A stretch of DNA of 64,000 nt from the NCBI RefSeq assembly GCF_900104395.1, contig NZ_FMXX01000005.1; one strand, written 5' to 3'. The DNA is from Fusobacterium_C necrophorum. GTDB lineage: Bacteria; Fusobacteriota; Fusobacteriia; Fusobacteriales; Fusobacteriaceae. The position numbers were made by a program, and so were the translations under genes. Numbering within the stretch: position 1 is the stretch's first letter; each line of letters begins with the position of its first letter. Of this stretch, positions 1-8,655 are shown piece after piece. Below the pieces are notes generated by a model. That model was not told the origin of the DNA, made no database searches, and was given only the letters and a program-made list of their open reading frames with translations.

Positions 1-271
1 AATCACTCCAAAATGGACTCTTGGGGGAGAATATCAATACAGTTCTTCCGTATATCTGGACAATGCAAATAAAAATGGAAAAGATGGAGCGAGATCTGTT
101 TTTAATCTTCAAACCTCTTATGAGTTCAATTCACATTTTTCTATCTATGCAGGAATTAAAAATGTGTTAAATCATAAGTATTATGAATCTGTCAGTGCAG
201 GTTCCAGTCAAAAGTATTATAGTCCGGCTCCGGAAAGAAATTACTATGCCGGATTCCGTTATCAATTTTAA
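1..271 (+). CDS. TonB-dependent outer-membrane receptor, C-terminal part (5' truncated by window)
   Basis: The frame is open from the window edge (first full codon at base 2) to a TAA at 269-271, giving about 89 residues. The end shows alternating aromatic/polar beta-strands, the phrase AGIKNVLNHKYYES and a last strand ending in RYQF, which is the usual C-terminus of TonB-dependent receptor barrels (the N-L-x-(N/D)-(K/R)-x-Y element followed by a terminal aromatic). Such receptors bring siderophores, heme or cobalamin across the outer membrane. Because a FecCD permease, an ABC ATPase and an HmuW-like heme enzyme follow within a few bases on the same strand, heme is the most likely ligand (inference). 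The plug domain and most of the barrel lie outside the window, so the ligand cannot be read from the sequence. Confidence 0.85.
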   Translation, partial: ITPKWTLGGEYQYSSSVYLDNANKNGKDGARSVFNLQTSYEFNSHFSIYAGIKNVLNHKYYESVSAGSSQKYYSPAPERNYYAGFRYQF

Positions 272-286
272 AAGTAGGAAGACTCT

Positions 287-1261
287 ATGAAGACAAAATT
301 ATATTTCACAATTGCTATCCTCTTTTGCATTACTGCTATTTTCATTTGTATCAGTCTCGGAAATGTCTATATCAGTCCAAAAGAACTTTTTTCCTATCCT
401 CAGTTGGATGACTATACCAAAACGGTTCTTATGGACTTAAGACTTCCCAGAGTCATTATGGCCTTTCTCGTCGGTATGCTTTTAGCTTCCAGCGGAAATG
501 TGGTACAGATTATTTTTCAAAATCCACTGGCAGATCCCTATATTATAGGGATCGCGTCCAGTGCTACCTTCGGGGCCGTTGTTGCCTATCTTTTAGGCTT
601 GCCGGAATACAGTTACGGAGCTGTGGCCTTTGTTTGCTGTCTCATCAGTACCTTATTTTTATTCAGAATTGCAAAAAAAGGAAATCATATTCATATTTCC
701 ACCTTGCTTATTATGGGAATTACTTTGGCTTCCTTTCTTGCAGGCTTCACTTCTTTTTCCATTTATTGGATTGGAGAAGATTCCTTTAAAATTACAATTT
801 GGCTCATGGGATATTTGGGAAATGCTTCTTGGAAACAAATTCTGTTTCTCTTATTCCCCATTATATTTTCCACTCTCTATTTTTATCAAAAAAGAAATGC
901 TCTGGACATTCTCTTATTAGGGGATGAACAGGCTCATTCGATGGGAATTCAAGTTTCCAAATTGAAATCTCATTGTTTGATTTTAGCATCTCTTATGGTG
1001 GCATTTTCTGTTGCCTTTACAGGTATGATTGGCTTTGTAGGTCTGATTGTCCCTCATATTGTACGAAACATTGTAGGACCCTTGAATCGAAAGGTCATTC
1101 CCTGTACTCTGTTTTTTGGAGGAACTTTTTTGCTTGTCTGTGACACGCTGGGAAGAATGATTTTAGCTCCTCTGGAAATTCCGATTGGAGTCATTACTTC
1201 CTTATTGGGGGCTCCTTTCTTCTTTTATCTTGCTATGAAAAATAGGAGGAATATGCTATGA
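287..1261 (+). CDS. FecCD-family ABC transporter permease (probable heme/siderophore)
   Basis: Inner-membrane permease of the BtuC/FecCD/HmuU family, 324 residues, the usual family length, with many hydrophobic segments consistent with about ten membrane helices. The diagnostic stretch RLPR (about residue 52) followed by G-x-x-Q-x-x-x-x-NPLADPYIIGI is present, and near the C-terminus the conserved GFVGLIVPHIVR segment that contacts the ATPase. It starts 15 bases after the receptor stop and overlaps the ATPase gene by four bases (ATGA), so the three are one operon. No periplasmic binding protein gene is in the window; it would be expected upstream of the receptor or elsewhere. Heme specificity is inferred from the HmuW-like neighbour; siderophore or cobalamin transport cannot be excluded from this protein alone. 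Confidence 0.9.
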   Translation: MKTKLYFTIAILFCITAIFICISLGNVYISPKELFSYPQLDDYTKTVLMDLRLPRVIMAFLVGMLLASSGNVVQIIFQNPLADPYIIGIASSATFGAVVAYLLGLPEYSYGAVAFVCCLISTLFLFRIAKKGNHIHISTLLIMGITLASFLAGFTSFSIYWIGEDSFKITIWLMGYLGNASWKQILFLLFPIIFSTLYFYQKRNALDILLLGDEQAHSMGIQVSKLKSHCLILASLMVAFSVAFTGMIGFVGLIVPHIVRNIVGPLNRKVIPCTLFFGGTFLLVCDTLGRMILAPLEIPIGVITSLLGAPFFFYLAMKNRRNML

Positions 1262-2058
1262 ATTTCACACAAGCTAAGTTTTTAAGTATACAAAATTTAA
1301 ATTTTTCCTATGGAAAACATCCCATCTTAAGATCCATTTCTTGCGAGATAACAGAAAGAAAAATGACAGGAATTATAGGTCCGAATGGTTGTGGAAAATC
1401 AACCCTTTTAAAAAATATTCTGGGCTTCTATTCCTGTAACTTTGAGTCTTTTTTTATCTTAGGAAAAAATTGGAAAGAATTCAGCCCGAAAGAATTGTCA
1501 AAAGTCATTGCCTATATTCCGCAGAAAGTGAATGTAATTCCGGGAATTTCCGTAAGAGATTTTATCTGTTTGGGAAGATTTGCTCAGTTAAGACATTCTT
1601 GGGATTCTTATACGAAAAGGGATTATGAAATAGTAGATGACATCATACATACTCTTCATTTAGAAGCATTTCGAGATAGATCTTTAGGAAGTCTTTCCGG
1701 AGGAGAACTGCAAAAAATTTTTCTGGCAAAAGCTCTTGCTCAGGAAACTAAAATATTACTTTTGGATGAACCGACTTCCGCCTTGGATTTTCATAATGCC
1801 ATCTTTTTTATGAAAACTCTCAAGAAGTATATACAACATTACCGAATCACTCCCATTATTGTACTTCATGATTTAAATTTGGCTGCCTCATTCTGCGATG
1901 AAATTATCATTATGAAGGAAGGGAGAATTATAAAACACGGGACACCTAAGGATATGATTACCGTTGAGAATATTCACCAAATTTATGGATTGGATTGTAA
2001 CATTCATTATTCTCCGGAAAATGAGGCTCCTTATATTATTCCCAAAGTAAAAAATTAA
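1258..2058 (+). CDS. ABC transporter ATP-binding protein, FecE/HmuV type
   Basis: Cytoplasmic ATPase of 266 residues that would power the FecCD permease encoded just upstream. Walker A is GPNGCGKST (residues 41-49), Q-loop around residue 89 (YIPQK), signature LSGGE (146-150), Walker B LLLDEP (167-172) and the switch histidine in IVLHD (residue 204). Length and motif order are those of iron-chelate/heme/B12 importer ATPases. The ATG overlaps the permease stop (ATGA), and an AGGAGG eight bases upstream lies inside the permease gene, implying translational coupling. The next gene follows after 15 bases. Confidence 0.92.
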   Translation: MNFTQAKFLSIQNLNFSYGKHPILRSISCEITERKMTGIIGPNGCGKSTLLKNILGFYSCNFESFFILGKNWKEFSPKELSKVIAYIPQKVNVIPGISVRDFICLGRFAQLRHSWDSYTKRDYEIVDDIIHTLHLEAFRDRSLGSLSGGELQKIFLAKALAQETKILLLDEPTSALDFHNAIFFMKTLKKYIQHYRITPIIVLHDLNLAASFCDEIIIMKEGRIIKHGTPKDMITVENIHQIYGLDCNIHYSPENEAPYIIPKVKN

Positions 2059-2073
2059 GAAAGGAAGGATGAC

Positions 2074-3300
2074 ATGTTTGAAAAACGTTATAAATCTCAT
2101 CATGATGTTGGAAATATTTTGTCAAAGTATGCCAAAAAAGAGTCCGCTACTGAAAAAGATTTTTTAAATCTTTTAGAACAAGAAAATGTTTCAAAGCAGC
2201 TGGGACTCTATCTACACACTCCCTACTGTGATAAAATCTGCTCTTTTTGCAATATGAATCGAAAAAAAGTAGATACGGAATTGGAAGAATATCATCAATA
2301 TCTATGTCAACAAATAGAATACTATGGACAATTCCCTTTTTGTCAATCCAGTGACTTAGACGTTGTCTTTTTTGGGGGAGGAACTCCTACCATTTATTCT
2401 CATCGCCAATTACAAAATATTTTACAATGTCTACAAAAAAACTTCCATTTTTCCACTTCCTATGAGATGACTTTTGAAACAACTCTACACAATTTGGGAG
2501 TGGAAAAAGCAAAGCTGTTACAAGAAAATGCTGTGAACCGATTGAGTGTGGGAATTCAAACTTTTTCCAATCGGGGAAGAAAGATGTTAAATCGAACTTT
2601 CTCAAAAGAAGAAGCTGTGCAAAGATTACAGGACTTGAGAAAAGCCTTTCACGGTCTTCTTTGCATTGACATTATTTATAATTACCCGGAACAAAGTGAC
2701 GAGGAAGTATTAGAAGATATTCGAATCGCCTCCGATTTGGGAGTGGATAGCATCAGTTTTTATTCTTTGATGATACAGGAAGGTTCTGAAATTTTAAAAA
2801 ATATATCCAAAGAATCTGTTGAAAAGTTCTATGATATAAAAAGAGATGAGCACTTGCATAATCTTTTTTATCAGGAGTCTCTACGAAGAGGCTACTCTCT
2901 TTTAGAGTTGACAAAAATTACAAACGGCAGGGATAAGTATCAATATATTCGAACACATAATCTGCTGCCGATTGGAGTGGGAGCAGGAGGACATGTGGAA
3001 GACATCTCTTGCTATCATATGAATAAGAAAATGTCTTTTTACTCCAAGACCCCTAAGGATTCTATTAGAATGGGACAACTCTCCGGACTTTTTCAATTTG
3101 ATTCCTTTTCCGAAATCAAATTACAAGAATTAACGGGAACAAGATATCCAAAAGTCAGAGAAAAAATAGAGGAATATATAAAAATGGGTTGGCTGCAATA
3201 TAAAAACAAACAATTTTCTTATACTGAAAATGGTGTTTTTTGGGGAAATAACATCAATGCGGAATTATTGGAAGTGGCTCTTTCTAATTCTGTGAATTAA
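2074..3300 (+). CDS. hmuW: HemN-like radical SAM enzyme, probable anaerobic heme-degrading anaerobilin synthase (HmuW/ChuW/HutW type)
   Basis: Radical SAM protein of 408 residues. The [4Fe-4S] ligands are C52, C56 and C59 in CDKICSFC, followed by N rather than the fourth cysteine found in true HemN (CxxxCxxCxC). The SAM-binding GGGTPT motif follows at about residue 107. The HemN-like fold with this cysteine pattern, encoded directly after a receptor, permease and ATPase, fits the ChuW/HutW/HmuW group, which opens the heme macrocycle without oxygen and frees iron; F. nucleatum has such an enzyme. Other possibilities are an oxygen-independent coproporphyrinogen oxidase or a HemW-type heme chaperone, but both are less well supported by the context. 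AAGGAAGGATGAC precedes the ATG. No flavodoxin partner gene follows on this strand; a strong hairpin comes next. Confidence 0.75.
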   Translation: MFEKRYKSHHDVGNILSKYAKKESATEKDFLNLLEQENVSKQLGLYLHTPYCDKICSFCNMNRKKVDTELEEYHQYLCQQIEYYGQFPFCQSSDLDVVFFGGGTPTIYSHRQLQNILQCLQKNFHFSTSYEMTFETTLHNLGVEKAKLLQENAVNRLSVGIQTFSNRGRKMLNRTFSKEEAVQRLQDLRKAFHGLLCIDIIYNYPEQSDEEVLEDIRIASDLGVDSISFYSLMIQEGSEILKNISKESVEKFYDIKRDEHLHNLFYQESLRRGYSLLELTKITNGRDKYQYIRTHNLLPIGVGAGGHVEDISCYHMNKKMSFYSKTPKDSIRMGQLSGLFQFDSFSEIKLQELTGTRYPKVREKIEEYIKMGWLQYKNKQFSYTENGVFWGNNINAELLEVALSNSVN

Positions 3301-3368
3301 GCTATAATGTTTTAACAATCGAACTTCCTAATGAAAAAGAAAAAATGATATTGAGAACTTCTCATTCT

Positions 3369-3415
3369 GATATATACTCTCTTTCCTAGAGAATTTAGGA
3401 AAGAGAGTATATATC
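3369..3415. terminator. 20-bp perfect inverted repeat between convergent genes
   Basis: Left arm 3369-3388 and right arm 3396-3415 are perfect reverse complements (20 bp) around a 7-base loop. The repeat lies between the convergent hmuW-like gene and PTS IIC gene. There is no clean T-run on either side, so it would be an atypical intrinsic terminator; it may serve both directions. The rest of the 266-base gap (3301-3566) is AT-rich and shows no gene. Confidence 0.6.
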
Positions 3416-3566
3416 CCTTCAATAGTATTTATTACATATTCCTTTCTATCCTAATAAAGCCAAGTGACTTGTGACTATCTTTTTTTGCAAATATAGATCA
3501 TAAAAATATCTATCCATTGTTAATTCATATTCCTACTATCTTTTCTTGCATTTACTGTTTCAGTTT

Positions 3567-4826
3567 TTAATAAAATATTCCTAAAATTTTCCATAAAAGA
3601 TAAGAAAGAATATGTGCTCCCCCATCAAGAGAAGAAATACTTCCAGTTCCATCTGGAATATGGAATCCAACCTCTCCAGCAACTCGAGTCAATAACGGGG
3701 CTAAAGAAGAAGCTATGAAAAGCATCAATGACATAATAATAATAGAAGAAACCAGAGCTCTAAATATATTCCCTTTTGCAGGAATAATCGCCCATGTTAA
3801 TAAAATTGGAATAATTCCAATATCCGCAAATGGTAGCATAGTATTTCCAGGTAGAATAACTGCCAGTAGCAGAGAAATGGGAACCATCATTACCCCAACA
3901 GACATAATGACAGGATCTCCAATAGCGATTGCTCCATCTAATCCAATATATACTTTTCTTCCAGGAAATCTTCCGCTCATAAATTTTTGTGCAGCTTCCG
4001 ATAAAGGAATTAACCCTTCCATCAAAAGTTTTGTCATTTTAGGCATTAAAAACAAAACAGCTGCAAGATTGATTCCTAAAAGGAAAACTGCCTGCCAATG
4101 GTATCCTGCTAACATTCCAATCAGAATTCCTAAAATTAGTCCCATGATAGCAGGATCTCCGAAAACTGCCATGAAAGAACTTGTGTTATCTTTTTCTTTT
4201 AATTCTATTCTAATATCTTTCAAAACAGGAATAAAATCTATTGCTCTATTAATAGCATAACCAATTGGCAACCAATTTATTGTTTCCATATGTGCAAATG
4301 TAACTCCCTCCATACCAAAATATTTACTAATAATAGGAGCTCCCCAATCAGCAAGTTTCAAAACAATAATAATTGCTATGGCAGACGCAAGCATAGCCAA
4401 AGTAAAAGATCCTGTACTATAGTATACTAAAGAACCTGTAAAAATAAAATGCCAGAAATTCCAAAGATCTACATTCATAACATCTGTTAAATTGAAAGCA
4501 AGCATAACAAAATTGATTCCTATTGCTAAAATAAAAATCCAAACCACAAGAGGTGTTGCAAAAGACATTGCAGCTTCTACCGGCCATCCTACATCCATAG
4601 TTGTCAAATTTAAATTAAAATTTTCAGATATTTTTTGTGTGGCTGCTCCTAAATTAGAAACCATCATTCCTATAACAAGATTGATTCCTATAAATCCGAT
4701 TCCGATAGTCAAACCGGATTTAAATGCATCCTTTGCTCTTAATCTAAAAATCAATCCAAGAATGAAAATAATAATTGGTAATACTACAACTGCTCCCATA
4801 TCCAACAAAGCTTGTATAATACTCAT
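3567..4826 (-). CDS. PTS system galactitol-family IIC component (membrane channel)
   Basis: Polytopic inner-membrane protein of 419 residues with the features of the GatC (galactitol/SgcC) family: an N-terminal hydrophobic segment, repeated GxxIGxxFIG-like glycine-rich helices, and a GDPAIMG...GDPVIMSVGV pair of segments. It would carry the sugar across while IIB phosphorylates it. I place the start at the ATG at 4826, 11 codons inside the longest frame, because AAGGGGG sits seven bases upstream; the upstream ATG overlaps the IIB stop and has no such site. It is the last gene of the regulator-aldolase-IIA-IIB-IIC operon. The real substrate cannot be read; galactitol is only the family name, and no alditol-phosphate dehydrogenase is encoded nearby. 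Confidence 0.85.
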   Translation of the reverse strand: MSIIQALLDMGAVVVLPIIIFILGLIFRLRAKDAFKSGLTIGIGFIGINLVIGMMVSNLGAATQKISENFNLNLTTMDVGWPVEAAMSFATPLVVWIFILAIGINFVMLAFNLTDVMNVDLWNFWHFIFTGSLVYYSTGSFTLAMLASAIAIIIVLKLADWGAPIISKYFGMEGVTFAHMETINWLPIGYAINRAIDFIPVLKDIRIELKEKDNTSSFMAVFGDPAIMGLILGILIGMLAGYHWQAVFLLGINLAAVLFLMPKMTKLLMEGLIPLSEAAQKFMSGRFPGRKVYIGLDGAIAIGDPVIMSVGVMMVPISLLLAVILPGNTMLPFADIGIIPILLTWAIIPAKGNIFRALVSSIIIMSLMLFIASSLAPLLTRVAGEVGFHIPDGTGSISSLDGGAHILSYLLWKILGIFY

Positions 4827-4855
4827 CTTTTTCCCCCTTTCTATAAATGACTTTA

Positions 4856-5248
4856 TCATTTAACATTATTTACTATAGTTTTTATAATATCTTCTAATAA
4901 TTTCTCACCTCCAACTCCTGTTAGAAGAGAGACTCCCGAAAAAACAGGACAGCTAAATTTTTGTCCTTTTGGTAATATCACAGTATGAACTACGAAATCT
5001 GGTTTTAAAATCTTGGCTTTTCCTTCCAATTCTCCTATTTTACATTGAAAAATTTCCAAATCAATTTCCCTTTCTCGAAAAGCCTTTTCAATTTTATTCC
5101 TCACCATAGTCGAAGTAGCTATTCCACTTCCACAAGCAATAATTCCACGATATTTTTTTTCTGGTATCATTTTTTGGTATTCTTTTAAATTTTTTTCTTC
5201 AAGATTTTTTAACTCACTTTTTTTCAAGAATTTATTAAATAGTCCCAT
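4856..5248 (-). CDS. PTS system galactitol-family IIB component
   Basis: Cytoplasmic phosphocarrier of 130 residues. The phosphorylated cysteine is C39 in the motif ACGSGIATST, the P-loop-like site of GatB-type IIB proteins. It takes phosphate from IIA and passes it to the sugar bound by IIC. AGGAGGGG lies six bases before the ATG at 5248, so the roughly 30-residue lysine-rich extension ahead of the usual IIB start appears to be translated; canonical GatB begins close to the position of M27. The gene is 54 bases after IIA and 29 bases before IIC. Confidence 0.88.
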   Translation of the reverse strand: MGLFNKFLKKSELKNLEEKNLKEYQKMIPEKKYRGIIACGSGIATSTMVRNKIEKAFREREIDLEIFQCKIGELEGKAKILKPDFVVHTVILPKGQKFSCPVFSGVSLLTGVGGEKLLEDIIKTIVNNVK

Positions 5249-5302
5249 AAATTTCCCCTCCTGATATTATATCGTAATAGTATGCCCAATTCCTTTCTCA
5301 TC

Positions 5303-5740
5303 TTATAGTAACACTTCTAAAATTTCTTCATCTGTCATTCTTTGAAAATTCTTTAAAATCTCTTCATGCTTCTCCAATAATTCAGCCATAAAAGAAAGAA
5401 TTTCATTTTTATTTTTTCTTGTCAATGCCATAACAAAAAATATATGACAGCAAATATTCTCTTTGCCATTTTCAATGTTTTTAAATAAAATAGGTTCTTC
5501 TGATATCACAATTGCTATTTTATCTTTCAGCACGTAAATATCATCTGTATGGACGATTGCGGTATTCATTCCTCCTTGTAACACAATTCCTGTTGGAAAT
5601 TCTCTTTCTTTTTTCTGAATTACTTCCACAAATTTTTCATTCACTATCTTATCTTCATAAAATTGATTTCCGACAATTTTCAGTACCTCATCTCTAAATA
5701 ATTTTTGAGTGAATCTAAATATATATTTTTTTTCAAGCAT
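5303..5740 (-). CDS. PTS system IIA component (fructose/galactitol type)
   Basis: Soluble phosphocarrier of 145 residues of the EIIA type 2 fold. The phosphoacceptor is H64 in TAIVHTD, matching the A-(I/V)-P-H-(T/S)-(D/E) motif except that valine replaces the usual proline. It takes phosphate from HPr and gives it to IIB. AGGAGAGGGAA directly precedes the ATG. The gene sits 18 bases after the aldolase gene and shares its operon. A second EIIA-like domain is present in the regulator at the head of the operon; that one would sense, this one would transport. Confidence 0.85.
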   Translation of the reverse strand: MLEKKYIFRFTQKLFRDEVLKIVGNQFYEDKIVNEKFVEVIQKKEREFPTGIVLQGGMNTAIVHTDDIYVLKDKIAIVISEEPILFKNIENGKENICCHIFFVMALTRKNKNEILSFMAELLEKHEEILKNFQRMTDEEILEVLL

Positions 5741-5758
5741 TTCCCTCTCCTATCATTT

Positions 5759-6409
5759 TTAGACTTTGCAATATGATCCAAATTTCATAATATGTTTTTC
5801 AATTTCTTCTTTTGAAAGAATAACAGGCTCTCCAATACTTTTGGCTTTTACATACAACTCAGCACAAAACTCCACATATTCGGTAATAGCAAAAGCATTT
5901 TCAATATCTTCTGCTCCTACATTAACTCCATGATTTGCTAATAAACATGCCTTTGCTCCTCGCATTGCCTCAAAAGCATTTTGTGCCAATTCTTCCGTTC
6001 CAAACATAGCATATTCAGCACACTTTATTTCATGAGTTCCCGCAATAGCAATCATGTAATCCACTGCTCGTAAGGATTCTCTTAAGCAGGAAATTGTTGT
6101 GCAATAAATGGCATGTGTATGTATGAAAGCTCTAATGTCTTTTCTCTCTCTGTACATTTTTAAATGCATTTCTATTTCGGACGAAGGTCTGTATTTAGGA
6201 TTCCCTTCTATAATATTTCCTTCTAAATCCACTACAAAAACATCCTCCATTTCCATAGTATGATAAGCAACACTGCTTGGTGAAATGGCAACAAGACCCT
6301 CTTTTTCATTATAAATAGAAATATTTCCTCCTGTTCCTTTTGTCAGACCTTTTTCAAGTAAAAGATTTAAATATTTTACTATCTTTTCTCGTTCTGTTTG
6401 CAATCTCAT
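5759..6409 (-). CDS. class II aldolase (L-fuculose-phosphate aldolase / AraD-like family)
   Basis: Zinc-dependent aldolase of 216 residues. It carries the GTGGNIS phosphate-binding segment (residues 26-32), SSE with the catalytic glutamate E78, and the zinc ligands H97 and H99 (IHTHA) plus H160 (ANHGV). This family cleaves a ketose-1-phosphate into dihydroxyacetone phosphate and an aldehyde, or in AraD-type members epimerises a pentulose phosphate. The start is taken at the ATG at 6409, since GAGGAGG lies six bases upstream; the longer frame begins five codons earlier inside that site. Placed between the PRD regulator and the PTS genes, it probably acts directly on the sugar phosphate made by the PTS. 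No isomerase or kinase is encoded in the operon. The exact substrate is unknown. Confidence 0.85.
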   Translation of the reverse strand: MRLQTEREKIVKYLNLLLEKGLTKGTGGNISIYNEKEGLVAISPSSVAYHTMEMEDVFVVDLEGNIIEGNPKYRPSSEIEMHLKMYRERKDIRAFIHTHAIYCTTISCLRESLRAVDYMIAIAGTHEIKCAEYAMFGTEELAQNAFEAMRGAKACLLANHGVNVGAEDIENAFAITEYVEFCAELYVKAKSIGEPVILSKEEIEKHIMKFGSYCKV

Positions 6410-6420
6410 AACATTCCTCC

Positions 6421-8481
6421 TCATCCTATATTTTTAAAAATATCAAACATCTCTTGAACTGTTTTACAGCTTTCAAGTATTTCTTTCAACTTATGTTCAT
6501 CAAGATTTTGTTTCAATGCTAGCACTCCATTTATATGTTCTTTTTTATCTCTACTTGCTAAAACAAATATGTGTTTAATTAAAATATTTTCAGGAAACAT
6601 TACATATTCTTTTAATTGTAGATAACTTATTCCTGTTTTCATCACATTTTTCTCTGGTTCCGCATGAGGAAGAATAACAGAATCCCCTATTAACATATAG
6701 ACTCCCAATTCCTTTACTTTTTCAATCATTTTATTGATATAGCTCTTTGTTATATAACCATTCTCATAAAGTATTTCTCCTGCTTCTATCATTGCTTTTT
6801 GCCAGTCGCAAACTTTGTCTAATACTTTTATATTTCTTACAGGAAGCATATCCGATAGAGAAAGAATCTCATATTCTTTAAAATATTTGCTCTTCCTTTT
6901 GTCATCATAGCAGACTAGGCTATTCACTAGTCCTTCTTTATCCCAAATATAGCAATACTTCTGGATAATTTCGACTAGTTTTGAAATATTAACTTGATTT
7001 TTTCTAGTTTGAATTCCCGCTGTCAATAAAGCTGCGATATTATCTTTGTTTAATAAGCTGCTGACTTTTATAATAGGAATGGAAATCTCTTTCCAATCAA
7101 TTTCAGTTGTTGAAATAATAAGGTCTAGTCCTTCTAATTTGGTCTCTCGTAAATGATTTAAAGGAATAATATCTTTTACTTCTATATCAAAAAGTTCTTC
7201 TAATTCCTGTTTTAAAAGATTGGAAATTCCATATCCCAGACCACAAACAATTAAAATTTTTTTCTTTTTTTCAATTTCTTTCAATACTCTTTTTATGGAA
7301 AGTACGAAATGAATAACAAAAAAGGAAGTCTCATTTTCTGAAAACTCTTTTCCAATAAATTTTTCTATCCTTTCTAAAGATTTTTTAACTATGTAATAAA
7401 AGCTAGAATATTTTTTCATGACTTCCTGATAAATTGAACTTTGAAGCTCTATTCCATTTTTTAATCTATATATTGTAGGAACTAAATGATTTATCAATCC
7501 TTCTCTTAAAGTTCTATCCATAGAAATATCGACATCCATTTTTTGATTCACTCTAGTAATCAAATCATCTGCTAATCCTTCAATATCAATCCAATTCTCA
7601 TAGAATGAATCATTAAAATTATAGCTATGTGCTCCTAAAATAAATTCGGTTATTTTTATGATTTCTACTATATTTAATTTTATTTGATATTTTCTTTCTA
7701 AAATAAAAATATTTTTTTGTACCGCTTGAAATTCAGAAGTAGATTTTATAAAATCTTGATTTGCTACTTCCTGTTTTATAAAAATTCCATGTTTCAATCT
7801 ATTTACTGCTATTAAAAGATAAATAGCAGTAAACTGATATGCCTCATCTGAAATTTTTTTATTTAAATCTAACTTTAAATTTTCTAAATATACAATAATA
7901 CTAGAAATACATTCTAAATTTGTATATTTTTTGATAAGAAATACTTTTTTTCTATTTGCTTCTTCTAAAAAAAGAACATTTTTTCCTTCAATTCTTAAAA
8001 TTTTTTTATATTCTTCCCAAAGTAATTTTCTAATTAAAATCTCTCTTCCTTGAATAATAAGACCTCTTTTTGTTCTAGAACAAATTTGTAGGTTTTTCTC
8101 GGCCAACTTTTTCCGCACAAATTTCATATCTGATTTTAAAGTACTTCTGCTGATATTGAGCAAATAACATATTGCATCAGCTTTACATCCATAACTTAAT
8201 AACAGTAAAAGAAAATGTATAATCTCGATTCTTTCTTCTTTCGAAAAGTCGTAGTCTTCCCTTTTCACAGATTCTAATAAGTTGGAAAAATTTCCAGAAC
8301 CTTTTATAATTCCGTTTTTTATTGTAATTTTATAGTTTATTTTTTCATCTACAAAAAATTCATTTAAAGATTTGATTCTATATCTGATTGTTCTTTCAGA
8401 TATTCCTAAATTCTTGGAAACTTCTTCAATATTTTTTTCTATATAATGCAACAATATAATTTTTTTTCCACTTATAGACAT
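6421..8481 (-). CDS. PRD-containing transcriptional regulator with EIIB-like and EIIA domains (MtlR/LicR type)
   Basis: A 686-residue multidomain regulator. Residues about 8-40 form an N-terminal helix-turn-helix (ISERTIRYRIKSL) and a second HTH lies near 95-130 (NISRSTLKSD). Two PTS regulation domains occupy the middle, an EIIB-like domain follows around 400-500 (KILIVCGLGYGIS, with a phosphorylatable cysteine), and a C-terminal EIIA domain has its histidine in VILPHAEPE. Such proteins activate PTS operons when phosphorylation by HPr and the cognate IIB reports sugar availability and absence of preferred sugars. It is the first gene of its own operon (aldolase and PTS IIA/B/C follow 11 bases later), so it likely autoregulates. 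GGGAGG lies seven bases before the ATG at 8481. Confidence 0.9.
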   Translation of the reverse strand: MSISGKKIILLHYIEKNIEEVSKNLGISERTIRYRIKSLNEFFVDEKINYKITIKNGIIKGSGNFSNLLESVKREDYDFSKEERIEIIHFLLLLLSYGCKADAICYLLNISRSTLKSDMKFVRKKLAEKNLQICSRTKRGLIIQGREILIRKLLWEEYKKILRIEGKNVLFLEEANRKKVFLIKKYTNLECISSIIVYLENLKLDLNKKISDEAYQFTAIYLLIAVNRLKHGIFIKQEVANQDFIKSTSEFQAVQKNIFILERKYQIKLNIVEIIKITEFILGAHSYNFNDSFYENWIDIEGLADDLITRVNQKMDVDISMDRTLREGLINHLVPTIYRLKNGIELQSSIYQEVMKKYSSFYYIVKKSLERIEKFIGKEFSENETSFFVIHFVLSIKRVLKEIEKKKKILIVCGLGYGISNLLKQELEELFDIEVKDIIPLNHLRETKLEGLDLIISTTEIDWKEISIPIIKVSSLLNKDNIAALLTAGIQTRKNQVNISKLVEIIQKYCYIWDKEGLVNSLVCYDDKRKSKYFKEYEILSLSDMLPVRNIKVLDKVCDWQKAMIEAGEILYENGYITKSYINKMIEKVKELGVYMLIGDSVILPHAEPEKNVMKTGISYLQLKEYVMFPENILIKHIFVLASRDKKEHINGVLALKQNLDEHKLKEILESCKTVQEMFDIFKNIG

Positions 8482-8505
8482 AATCTTTCCTCCCTTTCTA
8501 GTATA

Positions 8506-8534
8506 ATTATAATTTAAGTTTTTCCCATTGAAAA
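8506..8534 (-). promoter_or_regulatory. candidate promoter of the PRD regulator-PTS operon
   Basis: On the minus strand TTTTCA (8529-8534) and TATAAT (8506-8511) are separated by 17 bases, 25 bases upstream of the regulator ATG. The -10 is perfect and the -35 is weak, as expected for a promoter that needs an activator. The 314-base gap 8482-8795 otherwise holds the terminator described next and no convincing gene. Confidence 0.5.
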
Positions 8535-8655
8535 GGACATTCTTTTTCCAATATTATGAAAAATTTTAACCTTAATATACTATTTTCTATAAGAGAGAAA
8601 TTATCAAATATAACACTTGCAAGATATCCTTTTTCTGGAAATGTATCATTGTATT

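Noticed and set aside
3715..4260. Plus-strand 181-codon frame inside the PTS IIC gene
   Set aside because: Antisense shadow of a membrane protein; serine/proline/isoleucine-rich, no ribosome-binding site.
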